Assembly: GCA_038136035.1 (NCBI GenBank)
Contig: JAYPYV010000013.1
Coordinates: 1-64,000, forward strand
Length of the DNA: 64,000 bases
Direction: 5' to 3'
Source of the DNA: UBA9926 sp023261215
GTDB lineage: Bacteria > Pseudomonadota > Gammaproteobacteria > Pseudomonadales > Azotimanducaceae
The notes below the pieces were generated by a model. The model was not told where the DNA came from and did not search any database. It saw only the letters and a list, made by a program, of their open reading frames with translations. Below, piece after piece: positions 50,704 through 58,779 of the stretch (the first letter of the stretch is position 1; every line of letters begins with the position of its first letter). Made by a program: the position numbers and the translations under genes.

Positions 50704-51894
50704 TTAGATCACCCCTTCATGCTTCCACGTCTCGATGTCGGTGTCTGAAAAACCCAGGGATTCCAAAATAGCATCCGAGTCCGCGCCGAGTGCTGGCGAG
50801 GGCGACTGGATTCGGGGTCCATCCACATTGGCAATGTAGCCGCTCGTGACCACGTGCACCGTCTCTCCGGCTTGTTCAATGGCTTGCACCACGCCGCGGG
50901 TTGCAAGTTGAGGGTCCTTCAGAACCGCCGGCAAATCGCGCACCTCAGCCACGGGAATGCCTCGCTTGGCTAAGGCTTCAAGCCAAGATTGCGTGGATGC
51001 CTCGCGAAGCGCCTGCGCGCAATAGTCGCTCACAGTCTCAGCATGCTCTGCTCGCTCTTGAGGGGTTCTGAACCCCATCTCGGACAGTTGCTCGCGCTTG
51101 CCAAAGGCATCAAACAAGGCCTCCACCTGGTTTTGCCTTAAGGCTGTGACTTGAATGAAGCCATCTTGTGTTGAGAAGACATCCGCTGTGGGCTGCCCAG
51201 TGGGTGAGGCGTTGCCTTGGAGCGGGTTCAACTGACCTTGGTTTTTGTAGTTGCTGATTTGAGCGGCTTGGAGCACGAGTGCCGTGTCCATCATAGCGAG
51301 GTCAAGATATTGCCCTTCGCCGGAGATCGCCTTGCGGTGGAGGGCGCTCGCGATCGCAAATGCGGCATGCATCGCAGTTGACATGTCCACGGGCATAAAG
51401 CCGGTGCGGGTGGGCCCTGTGGATGGGTGCCCATTTTGGGACATCATCCCCGAGGCGGCTTGGATGGCGCCATCGTAGGCGGCTTCCCCCGCCTTTGGGC
51501 CGGTTTGCCCATAGCCTGAGATCGAGCAATAGATCAGGTCGGGCTTAATTGCTTGAAGCGTTTCAAAACCAAACCCCAGTTTGTCCATTGTTCCGGCTTT
51601 GAAGTTTTCCACCACCACATCAGCGGTGGCGACCAGGGCAGTGACAATGCGCGAGGCCTCGGGGTGTTTCAAGTTCAGCGTCAGGCTGCGCTTGTTTAGA
51701 TTCATGGTCAGAAAAGAGGGCGAGGGCTTCCCATCATCAGATGCGTTCATCAGCCCGCGGGTCTGATCCCCGGTTTCGGGTTGTTCGATTTTGATGACGT
51801 CCGCGCCCAGCAGTGCAAGTTGCATGACCGCAAATGGCCCCGCAAACACTTGTGTGAAATCGATGATTCTGACGCCTTCAAATGCTTGGCTCAT
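50704..51894 (-). CDS. CaiB/BaiF family class III CoA-transferase
   Basis: Enzyme of 396 aa that moves CoA between carboxylic acids through an aspartyl thioester. Seen: VRIIDFTQVFAGPFAVMQLALLGADVIKIEQPETGD, VENFKAGTMDKLGFGFE, ISGYGQTGPKAGEAAYDGAIQAASG, and QYLDLAMMDTALVL, whose Asp is the catalytic residue. Its ATG overlaps the stop of the upstream acyl-CoA synthetase as ATGA (51891-51894), so the two are translated together and presumably activate or swap the CoA of the same acid. The open frame to 51909 is rejected in favour of this coupled start. Confidence 0.95.
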   Translation of the reverse strand: MSQAFEGVRIIDFTQVFAGPFAVMQLALLGADVIKIEQPETGDQTRGLMNASDDGKPSPSFLTMNLNKRSLTLNLKHPEASRIVTALVATADVVVENFKAGTMDKLGFGFETLQAIKPDLIYCSISGYGQTGPKAGEAAYDGAIQAASGMMSQNGHPSTGPTRTGFMPVDMSTAMHAAFAIASALHRKAISGEGQYLDLAMMDTALVLQAAQISNYKNQGQLNPLQGNASPTGQPTADVFSTQDGFIQVTALRQNQVEALFDAFGKREQLSEMGFRTPQERAEHAETVSDYCAQALREASTQSWLEALAKRGIPVAEVRDLPAVLKDPQLATRGVVQAIEQAGETVHVVTSGYIANVDGPRIQSPSPALGADSDAILESLGFSDTDIETWKHEGVI

Positions 51895-53414
51895 GAGGCT
51901 TGCTCCCAATACTTATCTTTGAGAAGTCGCTTATAAAGCTTCCCCGTTGGGTGGCGCGGGAGCTCAGCCATAAAATCGACGGATCTCGGGCATTTGATGT
52001 GTGAAATTTGGGATCGCGCGTACGCGATGAGTTCGCTCTCCAATGCGCTGCCTGCGTCGCGCATATCAACCGGCTGAACAACCGCTTTGACTTCTTCGCC
52101 GAACTCCACGTTCGGCACCCCGAAGACCGCGACATCGGCCACTTTCGGATGCGTGATCAAGACGTTCTCTGCTTCCTGTGGGTAGATGTTGACGCCGCCA
52201 GAAATAATCATGAATGACTTGCGGTCGGTTAGAAACAAGTAACCTTCGTCATCCACGTAACCGATATCACCGAGTGTAGACCAGCCGTTCTCACTATAGG
52301 ACCCTTTGGTCTTCTCCTCATCATTTAAGTAAACGAATTGGCCTCCGCCTTCAAAGTAAACACCGCCAGTCTCGCCGGTGCTGACTTCTTGCCCCTCGTC
52401 ATCGAGAATGTGGAGCGTGCAGCCAGGGCTCGCCTGACCTACGGAGCCTGGATGTTTGAGCCAATCTTCTGATGTGATGAACGTGGATCCATTGCCTTCC
52501 GTCCCCGCGTAGTACTCGTAGATGATGGGCCCCCACCACTCGATCATTTGATGTTTGATCGTGATCGGGCAGGGTGCCGCGGCATGGACGGCGTAGCGGT
52601 GATGTTGCCCCTTGAGTTGTGCTTTTTGTTCTTCTGGTAGCTTTAGCATCCGGACGAACATGGTCGGGACCCACTGGCTGTGCGTGATCTGAAAACGATC
52701 GATGTGCTCAAGGGCGAGCGCCTCGTTGAACTGCTCCATCACGACCAATTTGCCGCCAAATCGGAGGACATTCATTGTGAAACCAAGCGGCGCCGCGTGG
52801 TAGAGCGGTGCTGGCGACAAATAAATCGTGCTCTCATCGAACTCATACCGCGTCTGGGCGCTCATAAAATAGGGAATCGGATCCCCAAACGCCTCAGGTG
52901 GCAATGGCTTTTTGACGCCCTTCGGGCGGCCGGTAGTGCCTGAGCTATATAGCAGGCTTTGACCACACGACTCATCGTCGATGCGATCGGTCGGGAATTT
53001 CTTCAGAGCGTCCAACAAGGACGCGGCGTGGGTTGATGACCCGTCGAGCATGTAGCAGGCTGGTGAATGACTGAGGTGGGGCGCGAGCGCTTCAAACTGG
53101 TCTTGTAAATGTGCGGAGGTGATTACCACTTTTGCACCACAGTCATTCACAATGTACTCCACTTCAGCGGGTTGCAATCGATAGCTGATCGCCGTGAAGT
53201 AAAGGCCAGCTCGAAATGCACCCCAGCAGATCGCTAGAAAGTAGGGATGATTCTCGATGCAAAGCGCGATGCCATCGCCTCGAGCCAGTCCGTGACTACG
53301 ACACAAATGCGCGAATTGGTTTGAAAAGGCTTCAAGTTCGCCGTAGGTGATCTGCTGTTGGCTGCCCGCCATCTCGATCGCAATGCGGTTGGGGTCATAA
53401 TGACCAGGGTACAT
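51891..53414 (-). CDS. Acyl-CoA synthetase (AMP-forming)
   Basis: Adenylate-forming ligase of 507 aa. Seen: the P-loop LLYSSGTTGRPKGVKKPL (about 175-192), IYEYYAGTEGNGSTF (A5 motif), WSTLGDIGYVDDEGYLFLTDRKSFMIISGGVNIYP (A7-A8 hinge) and the C-terminal RHPTGKLYKRLL with the catalytic Lys of A10. It makes acyl-CoA from a carboxylic acid, ATP and CoA. The acyl pocket does not identify the chain. Ribosome-binding site AGGAG before ATG 53414. First gene of a two-gene unit with the CoA-transferase. Confidence 0.95.
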   Translation of the reverse strand: MYPGHYDPNRIAIEMAGSQQQITYGELEAFSNQFAHLCRSHGLARGDGIALCIENHPYFLAICWGAFRAGLYFTAISYRLQPAEVEYIVNDCGAKVVITSAHLQDQFEALAPHLSHSPACYMLDGSSTHAASLLDALKKFPTDRIDDESCGQSLLYSSGTTGRPKGVKKPLPPEAFGDPIPYFMSAQTRYEFDESTIYLSPAPLYHAAPLGFTMNVLRFGGKLVVMEQFNEALALEHIDRFQITHSQWVPTMFVRMLKLPEEQKAQLKGQHHRYAVHAAAPCPITIKHQMIEWWGPIIYEYYAGTEGNGSTFITSEDWLKHPGSVGQASPGCTLHILDDEGQEVSTGETGGVYFEGGGQFVYLNDEEKTKGSYSENGWSTLGDIGYVDDEGYLFLTDRKSFMIISGGVNIYPQEAENVLITHPKVADVAVFGVPNVEFGEEVKAVVQPVDMRDAGSALESELIAYARSQISHIKCPRSVDFMAELPRHPTGKLYKRLLKDKYWEQAS

Positions 53415-53518
53415 AGCGTGTCTCCTCGCGTTCTAGCGTGGGCCAAGGGGTTGAGCGGCTCGGGCAAACAGTGCCGAACACCGCCAACTTCTAGCCTCTT
53501 TGAGCCTCTTTTCTGGAA

Positions 53519-54127
53519 TCAAGTCTCAATGCCTTTGATGAAGGCGGGTCTGGCTTCAAGTCGGGCAATATAAGCCTTCAAATTGGCGTAGTCGTCGGGT
53601 ACACACCCCAATCGATTTGACATAAAAACCGCGTGGCCAAGCATGATGTCAGCGCCAGAAAAGGACCCTGCAAAGTAATCAACATTCGCCAGGCGTTCAT
53701 CAACGGGCGCAAGGGCACGGGTCAAAAGCTTTTGGGCTTGGCCCAAAGCCTCTGCATTTTGCCTTTCGGGCGGCAGTAAGAGGGTTTGCACCACGATCGT
53801 GTTCACTGGGGGCATCACCATACCCTCGCAGTAATGGAGCCATTGCAGATAAGCGGGGTATTCTGCACTGTCTTTGCTCGGCTTAAGCGCGCCATCGCTG
53901 TGTCGCTCAATGAGATATTCCACAATCGCTCCCGATTCCCACAGGGTGATGTCGCCATCCTCGAGAACCGGTACACGACCCAGCGGGTGTCTTGCGCGGT
54001 GCGCGTCAGACTTCAAATCCTCAGGGTGAAACCGCATCGCATTGAGTTCATAAGGTAGCCCAAGCTCTTCAAGGAGCCAGACGATCCGGCCGGCTCGGGA
54101 ATTGGGTGCATGATGAAGTTTTAGCAT
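53519..54127 (-). CDS. Glutathione S-transferase
   Basis: Cytoplasmic GST of 202 aa. The N-terminal thioredoxin-like domain reads MLKLHHAPNSRAGRIVWLLEELGLPYEL, with Ser10 in the place that activates glutathione, then GRVPVLEDGDITLWESGAIVEYL (cis-Pro and the Glu-Ser pair binding the gamma-glutamyl group). The C-terminal helical domain carries GSFSGADIMLGHAVF, the N-capping motif. It is upstream of the acyl-CoA synthetase by about 100 bases on the same strand, so it might belong to the same catabolic unit. Confidence 0.93.
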   Translation of the reverse strand: MLKLHHAPNSRAGRIVWLLEELGLPYELNAMRFHPEDLKSDAHRARHPLGRVPVLEDGDITLWESGAIVEYLIERHSDGALKPSKDSAEYPAYLQWLHYCEGMVMPPVNTIVVQTLLLPPERQNAEALGQAQKLLTRALAPVDERLANVDYFAGSFSGADIMLGHAVFMSNRLGCVPDDYANLKAYIARLEARPAFIKGIET

Positions 54128-54350
54128 AAGTGTCTTCCTCCGATGGCGCCCCAGTGTATCAGCTCACTTTGTTCCAACAAGTCGTCGCTCGAATGTGGCA
54201 GCTAACCCAGGATCCGCGAGGAACGAGGTTCTTGGGAGACTCATCGACCCGAGCGTATTCGCATCCGCGTTTGCCCACTCGGGGGTCAGTGAAGGATTGG
54301 GCAAGGTCGTGATCAAGATAAGCACCAGCGCTATCGCTGAGTCATTTGAG

Positions 54351-54367
54351 TGCGCCATTTCGGTGCA
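54351..54367 (+). promoter_or_regulatory. NtrC-like enhancer site
   Basis: TGCGCC-ATTTC-GGTGCA differs at one base from the NtrC consensus dyad TGCACC-N5-GGTGCA. Its centre is about 140 bases upstream of the start predicted from the sigma-54 promoter, the usual enhancer distance (compare E. coli glnA, with sites near -140 and -108). A weak second half-site lies near 54393. Confidence 0.7.
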
Positions 54368-54471
54368 CAGAGCAGTGGGCGCAAGCATTTAGTGCATCAA
54401 GGGCATGGGTTTGTGGTGAGTTTGACGCGTGTCTGCCGAAAAAAAGCGGAAATTTAAGCGCTTTACAAAGT

Positions 54472-54487
54472 TGGCCCGCCCATTGCT
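54472..54487 (+). promoter_or_regulatory. Sigma-54 promoter (-24/-12) for the TorF porin
   Basis: TGGCCCG-CCCA-TTGCT matches the sigma-54 consensus TGGCACG-N4-TTGCW at every position but one. The invariant GG and GC doublets are present at correct spacing. Transcription would start near 54498, about 85 bases before the porin ATG. Confidence 0.78.
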
Positions 54488-54581
54488 TTAACGCAAGCGA
54501 GGTCACAGCACAGTCATAACCGCCGTGCTTTGTCCGTTCGATAAAGCTCGGGGTCGGCCCCAAAACACTTGGAGAATAAAC

Positions 54582-55211
54582 ATGCACACTTTGAAACGAT
54601 TAATGACCGTCATGCTGATTGCCAGCGCCGGGCTCTCAGCCACACAAGCCAATGCTGATGTGTCTTACAACATCGGCTATGCGAGTGAATATTACTTTCG
54701 GGGCATTTTGCAGAAAGAATCCAGCGGTAGCGCGGGGATCGACTTCGAGCAAGGCGGTCTTTACTTGGGGACGTGGGCGGCTGATGTCGGCGATGGCTTA
54801 GAGGTTGACCTGTATGGCGGATACGGCATCGAGACCGAATCAGGGTTTAGCGCCAGCGTGGGTTTCACGGGTTACTACTACACAGGGGACTTCGATGACA
54901 CGTATGAGGAAATTAACCTAGGTGTGGGTTACGGGATGGTTAGCCTAGGCTACTCAGTCGGCGAATGGGATGGTTTTGGCAATCCTGCGGACTACAGTTT
55001 TCTTGAAGCAACGGTCGAAACCGAAGTGGGGATCTATGCGAAGTATGGAAGCTTCGGGAAAGATGCTGACGGCGACTACATCGAACTCGGGTATGGCACG
55101 ACCATCTCAGACATCGACCTGGGCGTCTTTTTTGTCTTCTCGGACGACCTCGGTGATCAAGCGGATGGTGAGAGCCAGGCGCTGGTGTTCACAGTGGGTA
55201 AAAGCTTCTAA
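54582..55211 (+). CDS. TorF-family putative porin (TIGR02001/Gcw_chp)
   Basis: Outer-membrane beta-barrel protein of 209 aa. A signal peptide (LKRLMTVMLIASAGLSATQANA, cleaved after ANA) leads to VSYNIGYASEYYFRGI, the family opening, then SSGSAGIDFEQGGLYLGTW and alternating amphipathic strands ending ALVFTVGKSF with terminal Phe. From memory, members of this family often sit next to glnK and amtB, but here it is a single gene closed by a strong terminator. The sigma-54 promoter and NtrC-like site upstream indicate induction in nitrogen starvation. Probable role: passage of a nitrogen compound through the outer membrane. ATG 54582 has GGAG ahead. Confidence 0.92.
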   Translation: MHTLKRLMTVMLIASAGLSATQANADVSYNIGYASEYYFRGILQKESSGSAGIDFEQGGLYLGTWAADVGDGLEVDLYGGYGIETESGFSASVGFTGYYYTGDFDDTYEEINLGVGYGMVSLGYSVGEWDGFGNPADYSFLEATVETEVGIYAKYGSFGKDADGDYIELGYGTTISDIDLGVFFVFSDDLGDQADGESQALVFTVGKSF

Positions 55212-55264
55212 CAAGAGGACCCAGTCGCCAGGAAGGGCGATTGGGTCAGTGACAAGTGAACAAG

Positions 55265-55291
55265 AAAGCCGGGCGAGTGCTCGGCTTTTTT
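55265..55291 (+). terminator. Rho-independent terminator after the porin
   Basis: AAAGCCG (55265-55271) pairs with CGGCTTT (55282-55288); with the inner bases the stem reaches 10 pairs (one G-T) around a GAGT loop, followed by a run of T to 55291. It also faces the 3' end of the pnuT gene and may serve both strands. Confidence 0.92.
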
Positions 55292-55304
55292 ATTCGGGTG
55301 GCAC

Positions 55305-55907
55305 TTAAGTGGTTTGGTGGCCAGGGGAACGGGTGTTCTGGCCAGTGTGGGCGCGGTAAGCGAGCGTCCAGCTTCGCCAGCCAAAGAAAATCATGATGAT
55401 GTAGATCGCGAAGAGACAGGCTGTGAAGAAGAGCGCTCGCTCGAGGTAGAGGACAATGGAGACACTGTCGATCACCAGCCAATAAACCCAATTGTCTAGG
55501 ACGCGTCGCGCAACCATCCAAGTTGCAACAAGACTGGCGCAGGTTGTGAACGCATCAACAAGCGGCCACGCGGCATCCGTGAGGCTTAAAAGATGACCGA
55601 GGCCAAGACTTGCCAGCCCGATGAGACCGAGCGCCAGCACGTGTTGGCGGCTTGACCAGCGAACCACCGGTTGTAGACCTTCACTATCGACCTTCCGCCA
55701 GTGCAAAAAACCGTAGCCCGCCATGATCAAGTAAAAGATCTGCAGCAGAGCCTCGGCGTAGAGCTTGACCTCAAGGAAAATAAAAAGGTAGAGCGTGGTT
55801 GAGATCGCCGCGGCCGCCCAGCATCCAATATTCCGTTTGATCGCCAGTGCCAAGTAAGCGAGCGCAAGTACGACGGCCAAGGCCTCCATCATGGTGGTTT
55901 GCAACAT
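55305..55907 (-). CDS. pnuT: PnuC-family transporter, probably thiamine (PnuT)
   Basis: Inner-membrane protein of 200 aa with about seven hydrophobic segments of the PnuC family. Seen: IKRNIGCWAAAAISTTLYLFIF, VKLYAEALLQIFYLIMAGYGFLHW, and DAFTTCASLVATWMVARRVLDNWVYWLVIDSVSIVLYLE, the repeated core of PnuC transporters. PnuC takes nicotinamide riboside, but some members (PnuT) take thiamine. The third place in a TPP-riboswitch operon, after a TonB receptor and a thiamine-binding-like protein, favours thiamine. It starts 25 bases after the previous stop. No thiamine kinase is encoded alongside. Confidence 0.9.
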   Translation of the reverse strand: MLQTTMMEALAVVLALAYLALAIKRNIGCWAAAAISTTLYLFIFLEVKLYAEALLQIFYLIMAGYGFLHWRKVDSEGLQPVVRWSSRQHVLALGLIGLASLGLGHLLSLTDAAWPLVDAFTTCASLVATWMVARRVLDNWVYWLVIDSVSIVLYLERALFFTACLFAIYIIMIFFGWRSWTLAYRAHTGQNTRSPGHQTT

Positions 55908-55932
55908 GCCTGTAACGAAACTGGCAGCGACA

Positions 55933-56205
55933 TCAGAGAGCTTGATGAGACCGATCTCCGTTGAGAATCTTGATGGTGAAGACGCTGTCGCCGTAGGTCT
56001 GGAAGTGAGTGTCGATCTCCCGCGTCAGGCAGCGCATCATGGCCCCGAAGTCACCGTAAAGCTGGGTGCTCAGGGCCCCAGTGTGAACACTGAATTCAGT
56101 TTCTTCGTGAAGCCTCGAGATAAAGGCCTCGATCTGCTTTAAGTGGTCATCCTTCAGGGGATACAAGCTGATGTCGATGCTCGCGGTTAAGGGGTGATCA
56201 ATCAT
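55933..56205 (-). CDS. YkoF/MTH1187-type thiamine-binding family protein
   Basis: Small protein of 90 aa with the ferredoxin-like fold of COG0011/YkoF. Seen: TASIDISLYPL at the first strand, IEAFISRLHEE in the first helix, FSVHTGALSTQLYGDFGAMMRCLTREI, which carries the conserved TxLxGD-like turn, and VFTIKIL in the last strand. B. subtilis YkoF binds thiamine or its pyrimidine half. Here it lies between the receptor (8-base overlap) and PnuT under a TPP riboswitch, so it probably binds thiamine or a degradation product in the cytoplasm. Single-domain, unlike YkoF, which has two. Confidence 0.85.
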   Translation of the reverse strand: MIDHPLTASIDISLYPLKDDHLKQIEAFISRLHEETEFSVHTGALSTQLYGDFGAMMRCLTREIDTHFQTYGDSVFTIKILNGDRSHQAL

Positions 56206-58264
56206 CGTTTAGGCGCCCTGATAAGGTGATACCCCAGACCCGGGGCTCGCCGAACTGGAAATAGGACTCGGTGACATAGTCTTTTCTTGGATCGTTTCCA
56301 AAGCTGCCAAATCCCCGTGTGTAGATGGTCTGGTCAGTCAGATTTCTGCCCCACAGCGAGAGATCGAAGGCGCCCATATGAAAGGTGGTGTTCACGTTCA
56401 GCAGGGCATATTGTCGGCTTTTAGCGTTGTGACGATCTGAGAAATAAAAGTCGTCTTTGAGTTCAAAACCGACTTGGAAGGTCAGCCACTCTTCTTCATA
56501 CATCAAATGGCCTTGCGCTGTGTAATGAGGGGCTTGCGCTTGATCTCGGCCACTGAAATCCTCTCCAAATTCGTTAACGAAATCCTGGAACTCGGTGTCG
56601 AGTAAGCCAAGCGCAAAGCGCCCGCGCCAGTGATCGGAAAGCAGAAATCGGCCTTCTAATTCGAGACCTTGATTCGTCCCCTCTGCAGCATTCCCTAAGT
56701 AGTCCACGAATTCCGTGCTGCCATCTGCCCGTTGCGTTACGCGTGAGCTTTTGATTTGTTGGTTACGCCGATCGGACCGAAACACGGCGCCCTTTAGTTG
56801 CATACGATCATCAAGAAGCGCGGCTCGAATGCCTACCTCGATTTCAAGGAGAGATTCGGGATTAAACGATCTGAGTCCTTCGGGAAGCGATCCATCGGTG
56901 TTGAATCCTCCTGATTTAACGCCTCGACTCAGACTGACGTAAGTCATGGCTTGATCGCTGATTGACCACTGGAGGGCGACGCGCCCCGACCCTAGCGTAT
57001 CGTCGGGCGTAAACTGCACCTCATTAGAGTCCAGAAACGATTGGCGCCGTTGTTCGAGCCTCGCACCCAAAAGCAATGTGAGGCGCCCAGGCAACGGCCG
57101 ACTGACCTCGCCAAACAGGCTCCGAGTTTTGTACCCATAGTCACTTTGATAAGGTGCGTCGAGCCAGGTGTAAAGCCGAGTCAGTTCAACCCGTTGGTTG
57201 GCGGCCTGCACACCAAAGAGCCAACTTAAGGCGCTCTCGGCCGGTGCGGTATTGGACCACTTCACCATGACGGAACTTCGGACTCGGTCGCGATCGTACT
57301 GATCGGTGGACGAGTAGCTATAGGGGTGAATGTCGGGGAAAGCCCAATCCTCATCGTAGCCATAGCTGAGGTCGGACCGAACGCGATCGATGTGCATCTC
57401 CAATTGATGGGCGCCCAGCGTCTGATGCCAGGTCACGCCGTGCGCCACCATGCGATGCGCGTCTCGACCGGGTTCGTCTGACAAGGTCTGACGGGTGTTA
57501 TCCAGGCTAAAAGCATCGTAACCATTATCAAAATCAGAGAATCGAGTCACCCAATCGATCCGCCCTTGGGCTAATTCATGGCGAACCTTCGCAATTACAG
57601 ATTGCTCATCTCTCGCGTTCGTGTCATCCCGAGATAAGAAATCGTTGGTGTAGTAGCCATCGCTCTGCTGTTGCTCAAGGGCGATACGGATGGCCGTACC
57701 CTGGTTTAGCGGCCAATTAAAAACGCCGGAAGCTGTTTTCGCGCCATAGCTGCCGGCGCCTAACTTGAAGCGCGCGTGTGCGTTTGGCGTCGGATCGGCG
57801 GACTTAATGTAGACAAGACCTGCGAGCGCGTTCGCCCCGTACCGAGTGCCTTGGGGGCCCCGCAAAACTTCAAGCTGGTCAAGGTCTAAAAGCCCCGCAA
57901 TGTCGGCCGCTCCGGACAAGTCGATGCCATCGATCAGCACGCCAACGGAGGGGTTTTGTGGGCTCGCAAATTGGCTTCGTTCGCCAATGCCTCTGATTTG
58001 AAAAAACCGCGCACGGGCAGTCCCTGCAGCATAATTGACGTTAGGCAGGTAGCTGAGGGCTTCTTCAAGATGGGTTGCGTTTTTGGCAGCAACGTCTTCG
58101 ATTCCCACCACGGTGACACTGGTGATGGTTTCGAGCTCTGTGGTTTGTCGTAAGTCGCCCACGACCACGATCTCGGGTAGCGCGTCGTCTGCCAGTGAAG
58201 GTAAGGCAGCAAGGAGACTCAGAAGAATGAGTTGCGGCGGGTTGTAGCGCAAGGTCGCAGGCAT
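56198..58264 (-). CDS. TonB-dependent receptor, probable thiamine importer
   Basis: Outer-membrane receptor of 688 aa. Seen: a signal sequence (LILLSLLAALPSLADDA), the TonB box PEIVVVGD, the plug with THLEEALSYLPNVNY, QIRGIGERSQ, VGVLIDGIDLSGAADIAGLLDLDQLEVLRGPQGTRYGANALAG, and a barrel of some 500 residues ending RVWGITLSGRLNDD; the final residues are less aromatic than usual. A TPP riboswitch lies directly upstream, so the ligand is most likely thiamine or a related compound. It is the first gene of a three-gene unit with the YkoF-like protein and PnuT. Confidence 0.93.
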   Translation of the reverse strand: MPATLRYNPPQLILLSLLAALPSLADDALPEIVVVGDLRQTTELETITSVTVVGIEDVAAKNATHLEEALSYLPNVNYAAGTARARFFQIRGIGERSQFASPQNPSVGVLIDGIDLSGAADIAGLLDLDQLEVLRGPQGTRYGANALAGLVYIKSADPTPNAHARFKLGAGSYGAKTASGVFNWPLNQGTAIRIALEQQQSDGYYTNDFLSRDDTNARDEQSVIAKVRHELAQGRIDWVTRFSDFDNGYDAFSLDNTRQTLSDEPGRDAHRMVAHGVTWHQTLGAHQLEMHIDRVRSDLSYGYDEDWAFPDIHPYSYSSTDQYDRDRVRSSVMVKWSNTAPAESALSWLFGVQAANQRVELTRLYTWLDAPYQSDYGYKTRSLFGEVSRPLPGRLTLLLGARLEQRRQSFLDSNEVQFTPDDTLGSGRVALQWSISDQAMTYVSLSRGVKSGGFNTDGSLPEGLRSFNPESLLEIEVGIRAALLDDRMQLKGAVFRSDRRNQQIKSSRVTQRADGSTEFVDYLGNAAEGTNQGLELEGRFLLSDHWRGRFALGLLDTEFQDFVNEFGEDFSGRDQAQAPHYTAQGHLMYEEEWLTFQVGFELKDDFYFSDRHNAKSRQYALLNVNTTFHMGAFDLSLWGRNLTDQTIYTRGFGSFGNDPRKDYVTESYFQFGEPRVWGITLSGRLNDD

Positions 58265-58271
58265 GATGGTA

Positions 58272-58301
58272 TTCCGGGCTCTAGGTTTCGAAGATCCGGA
58301 A
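58272..58301 (-). promoter_or_regulatory. Ribosome-binding-site-sequestering hairpin
   Basis: In the transcript, UUCCGG (58301-58296) can pair with CCGGAA (58277-58272). The second arm contains GGAA, the ribosome-binding site seven bases before the receptor ATG. This provides an OFF structure below the TPP aptamer, so control is probably at translation. Confidence 0.6.
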
Positions 58302-58319
58302 ATTCAGCGAGGGGACGAG

Positions 58320-58400
58320 CCTTTTCCTACGCCGGCATGATCCGGATCAGGTTCTAGGGTTCACAACAGCGTGTCTCAGGTCGTTAGACCACCCCTAAGG
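58320..58400 (-). ncRNA. TPP riboswitch (THI element)
   Basis: On the minus strand the conserved TPP aptamer elements appear in order: AGGGGTG, GACCTGAGACAC, AACCCTAGAACCTGATC, CGGATCATGCCGGCG and AGG. CCTT at the 5' end can pair with AAGG at the 3' end as stem P1. A -10 box TATACT (58415-58410) ends ten bases upstream, so transcription starts at the aptamer. Binding of thiamine pyrophosphate should switch off the receptor-YkoF-PnuT operon. Confidence 0.95.
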
Positions 58401-58779
58401 TTGGGCGACAGTATATGCTGGAATCCTTGGGTTAAGTGCCTTTGCGATGTTTTTTTTAGTTTAAGTTTTCGAACATGCCCAAAATCCCGAACTTTAAGTT
58501 TCAACGTGCAGACCTGCTGAATGATTTGTTTGGCGCTTGATGCGCCGTTCAGATCTCTGTGGGATTGGGCAAGCGCACGCTCGCGTGCGTGTTCGTGGCG
58601 GTTGATGAACGCTCTTGGTGGACCTGGCGTGATGAACTCGGCTTGATGAACGTGGCCCGATGGAAGTGGCCAGATGGAAGAGGCGAGATGAAAGAGGCTC
58701 GAAGAGAATTGCTGAACCCAGAGCCCTTGCGATCAAACAAGTGCTGGGTGCTGATGATCAAACAAGGCGAGCAACTGAG
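58401..58779. other. Intergenic region with 14-bp repeats
   Basis: About 380 bases upstream of the TPP riboswitch and downstream of the threonine-synthase-like gene. It holds the riboswitch promoter, an A-rich stretch and the 14-bp repeats listed separately. Overlapping open frames here (58494-58736, 58549-58761 and 58559 onward) are read through the repeat and are not called. Confidence 0.5.
58628..58697. repeat. Five imperfect 14-bp tandem repeats
   Basis: Units of the form CNNGATGRANNNGG: CGTGATGAACTCGG, CTTGATGAACGTGG, CCCGATGGAAGTGG, CCAGATGGAAGAGG and CGAGATGAAAGAGG, exactly 14 bases each, with a decayed sixth. The array lies just past the threonine-synthase-like gene. Fourteen is not a multiple of three, so it is unlikely to be coding. 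Confidence 0.75.

Larger units (their letters stand above)
54128..54581. other. Divergent region with sigma-54 control elements
   Basis: About 450 bases between the GST (minus) and the TorF porin (plus). It holds the NtrC-like site and sigma-54 promoter listed separately. Short open frames on both strands have no motifs. I see no gene. Confidence 0.6.

Noticed and set aside
55305..55907. Nicotinamide riboside transporter by family name
   Set aside because: Operon context under a TPP riboswitch favours thiamine; family membership alone does not fix the ligand.
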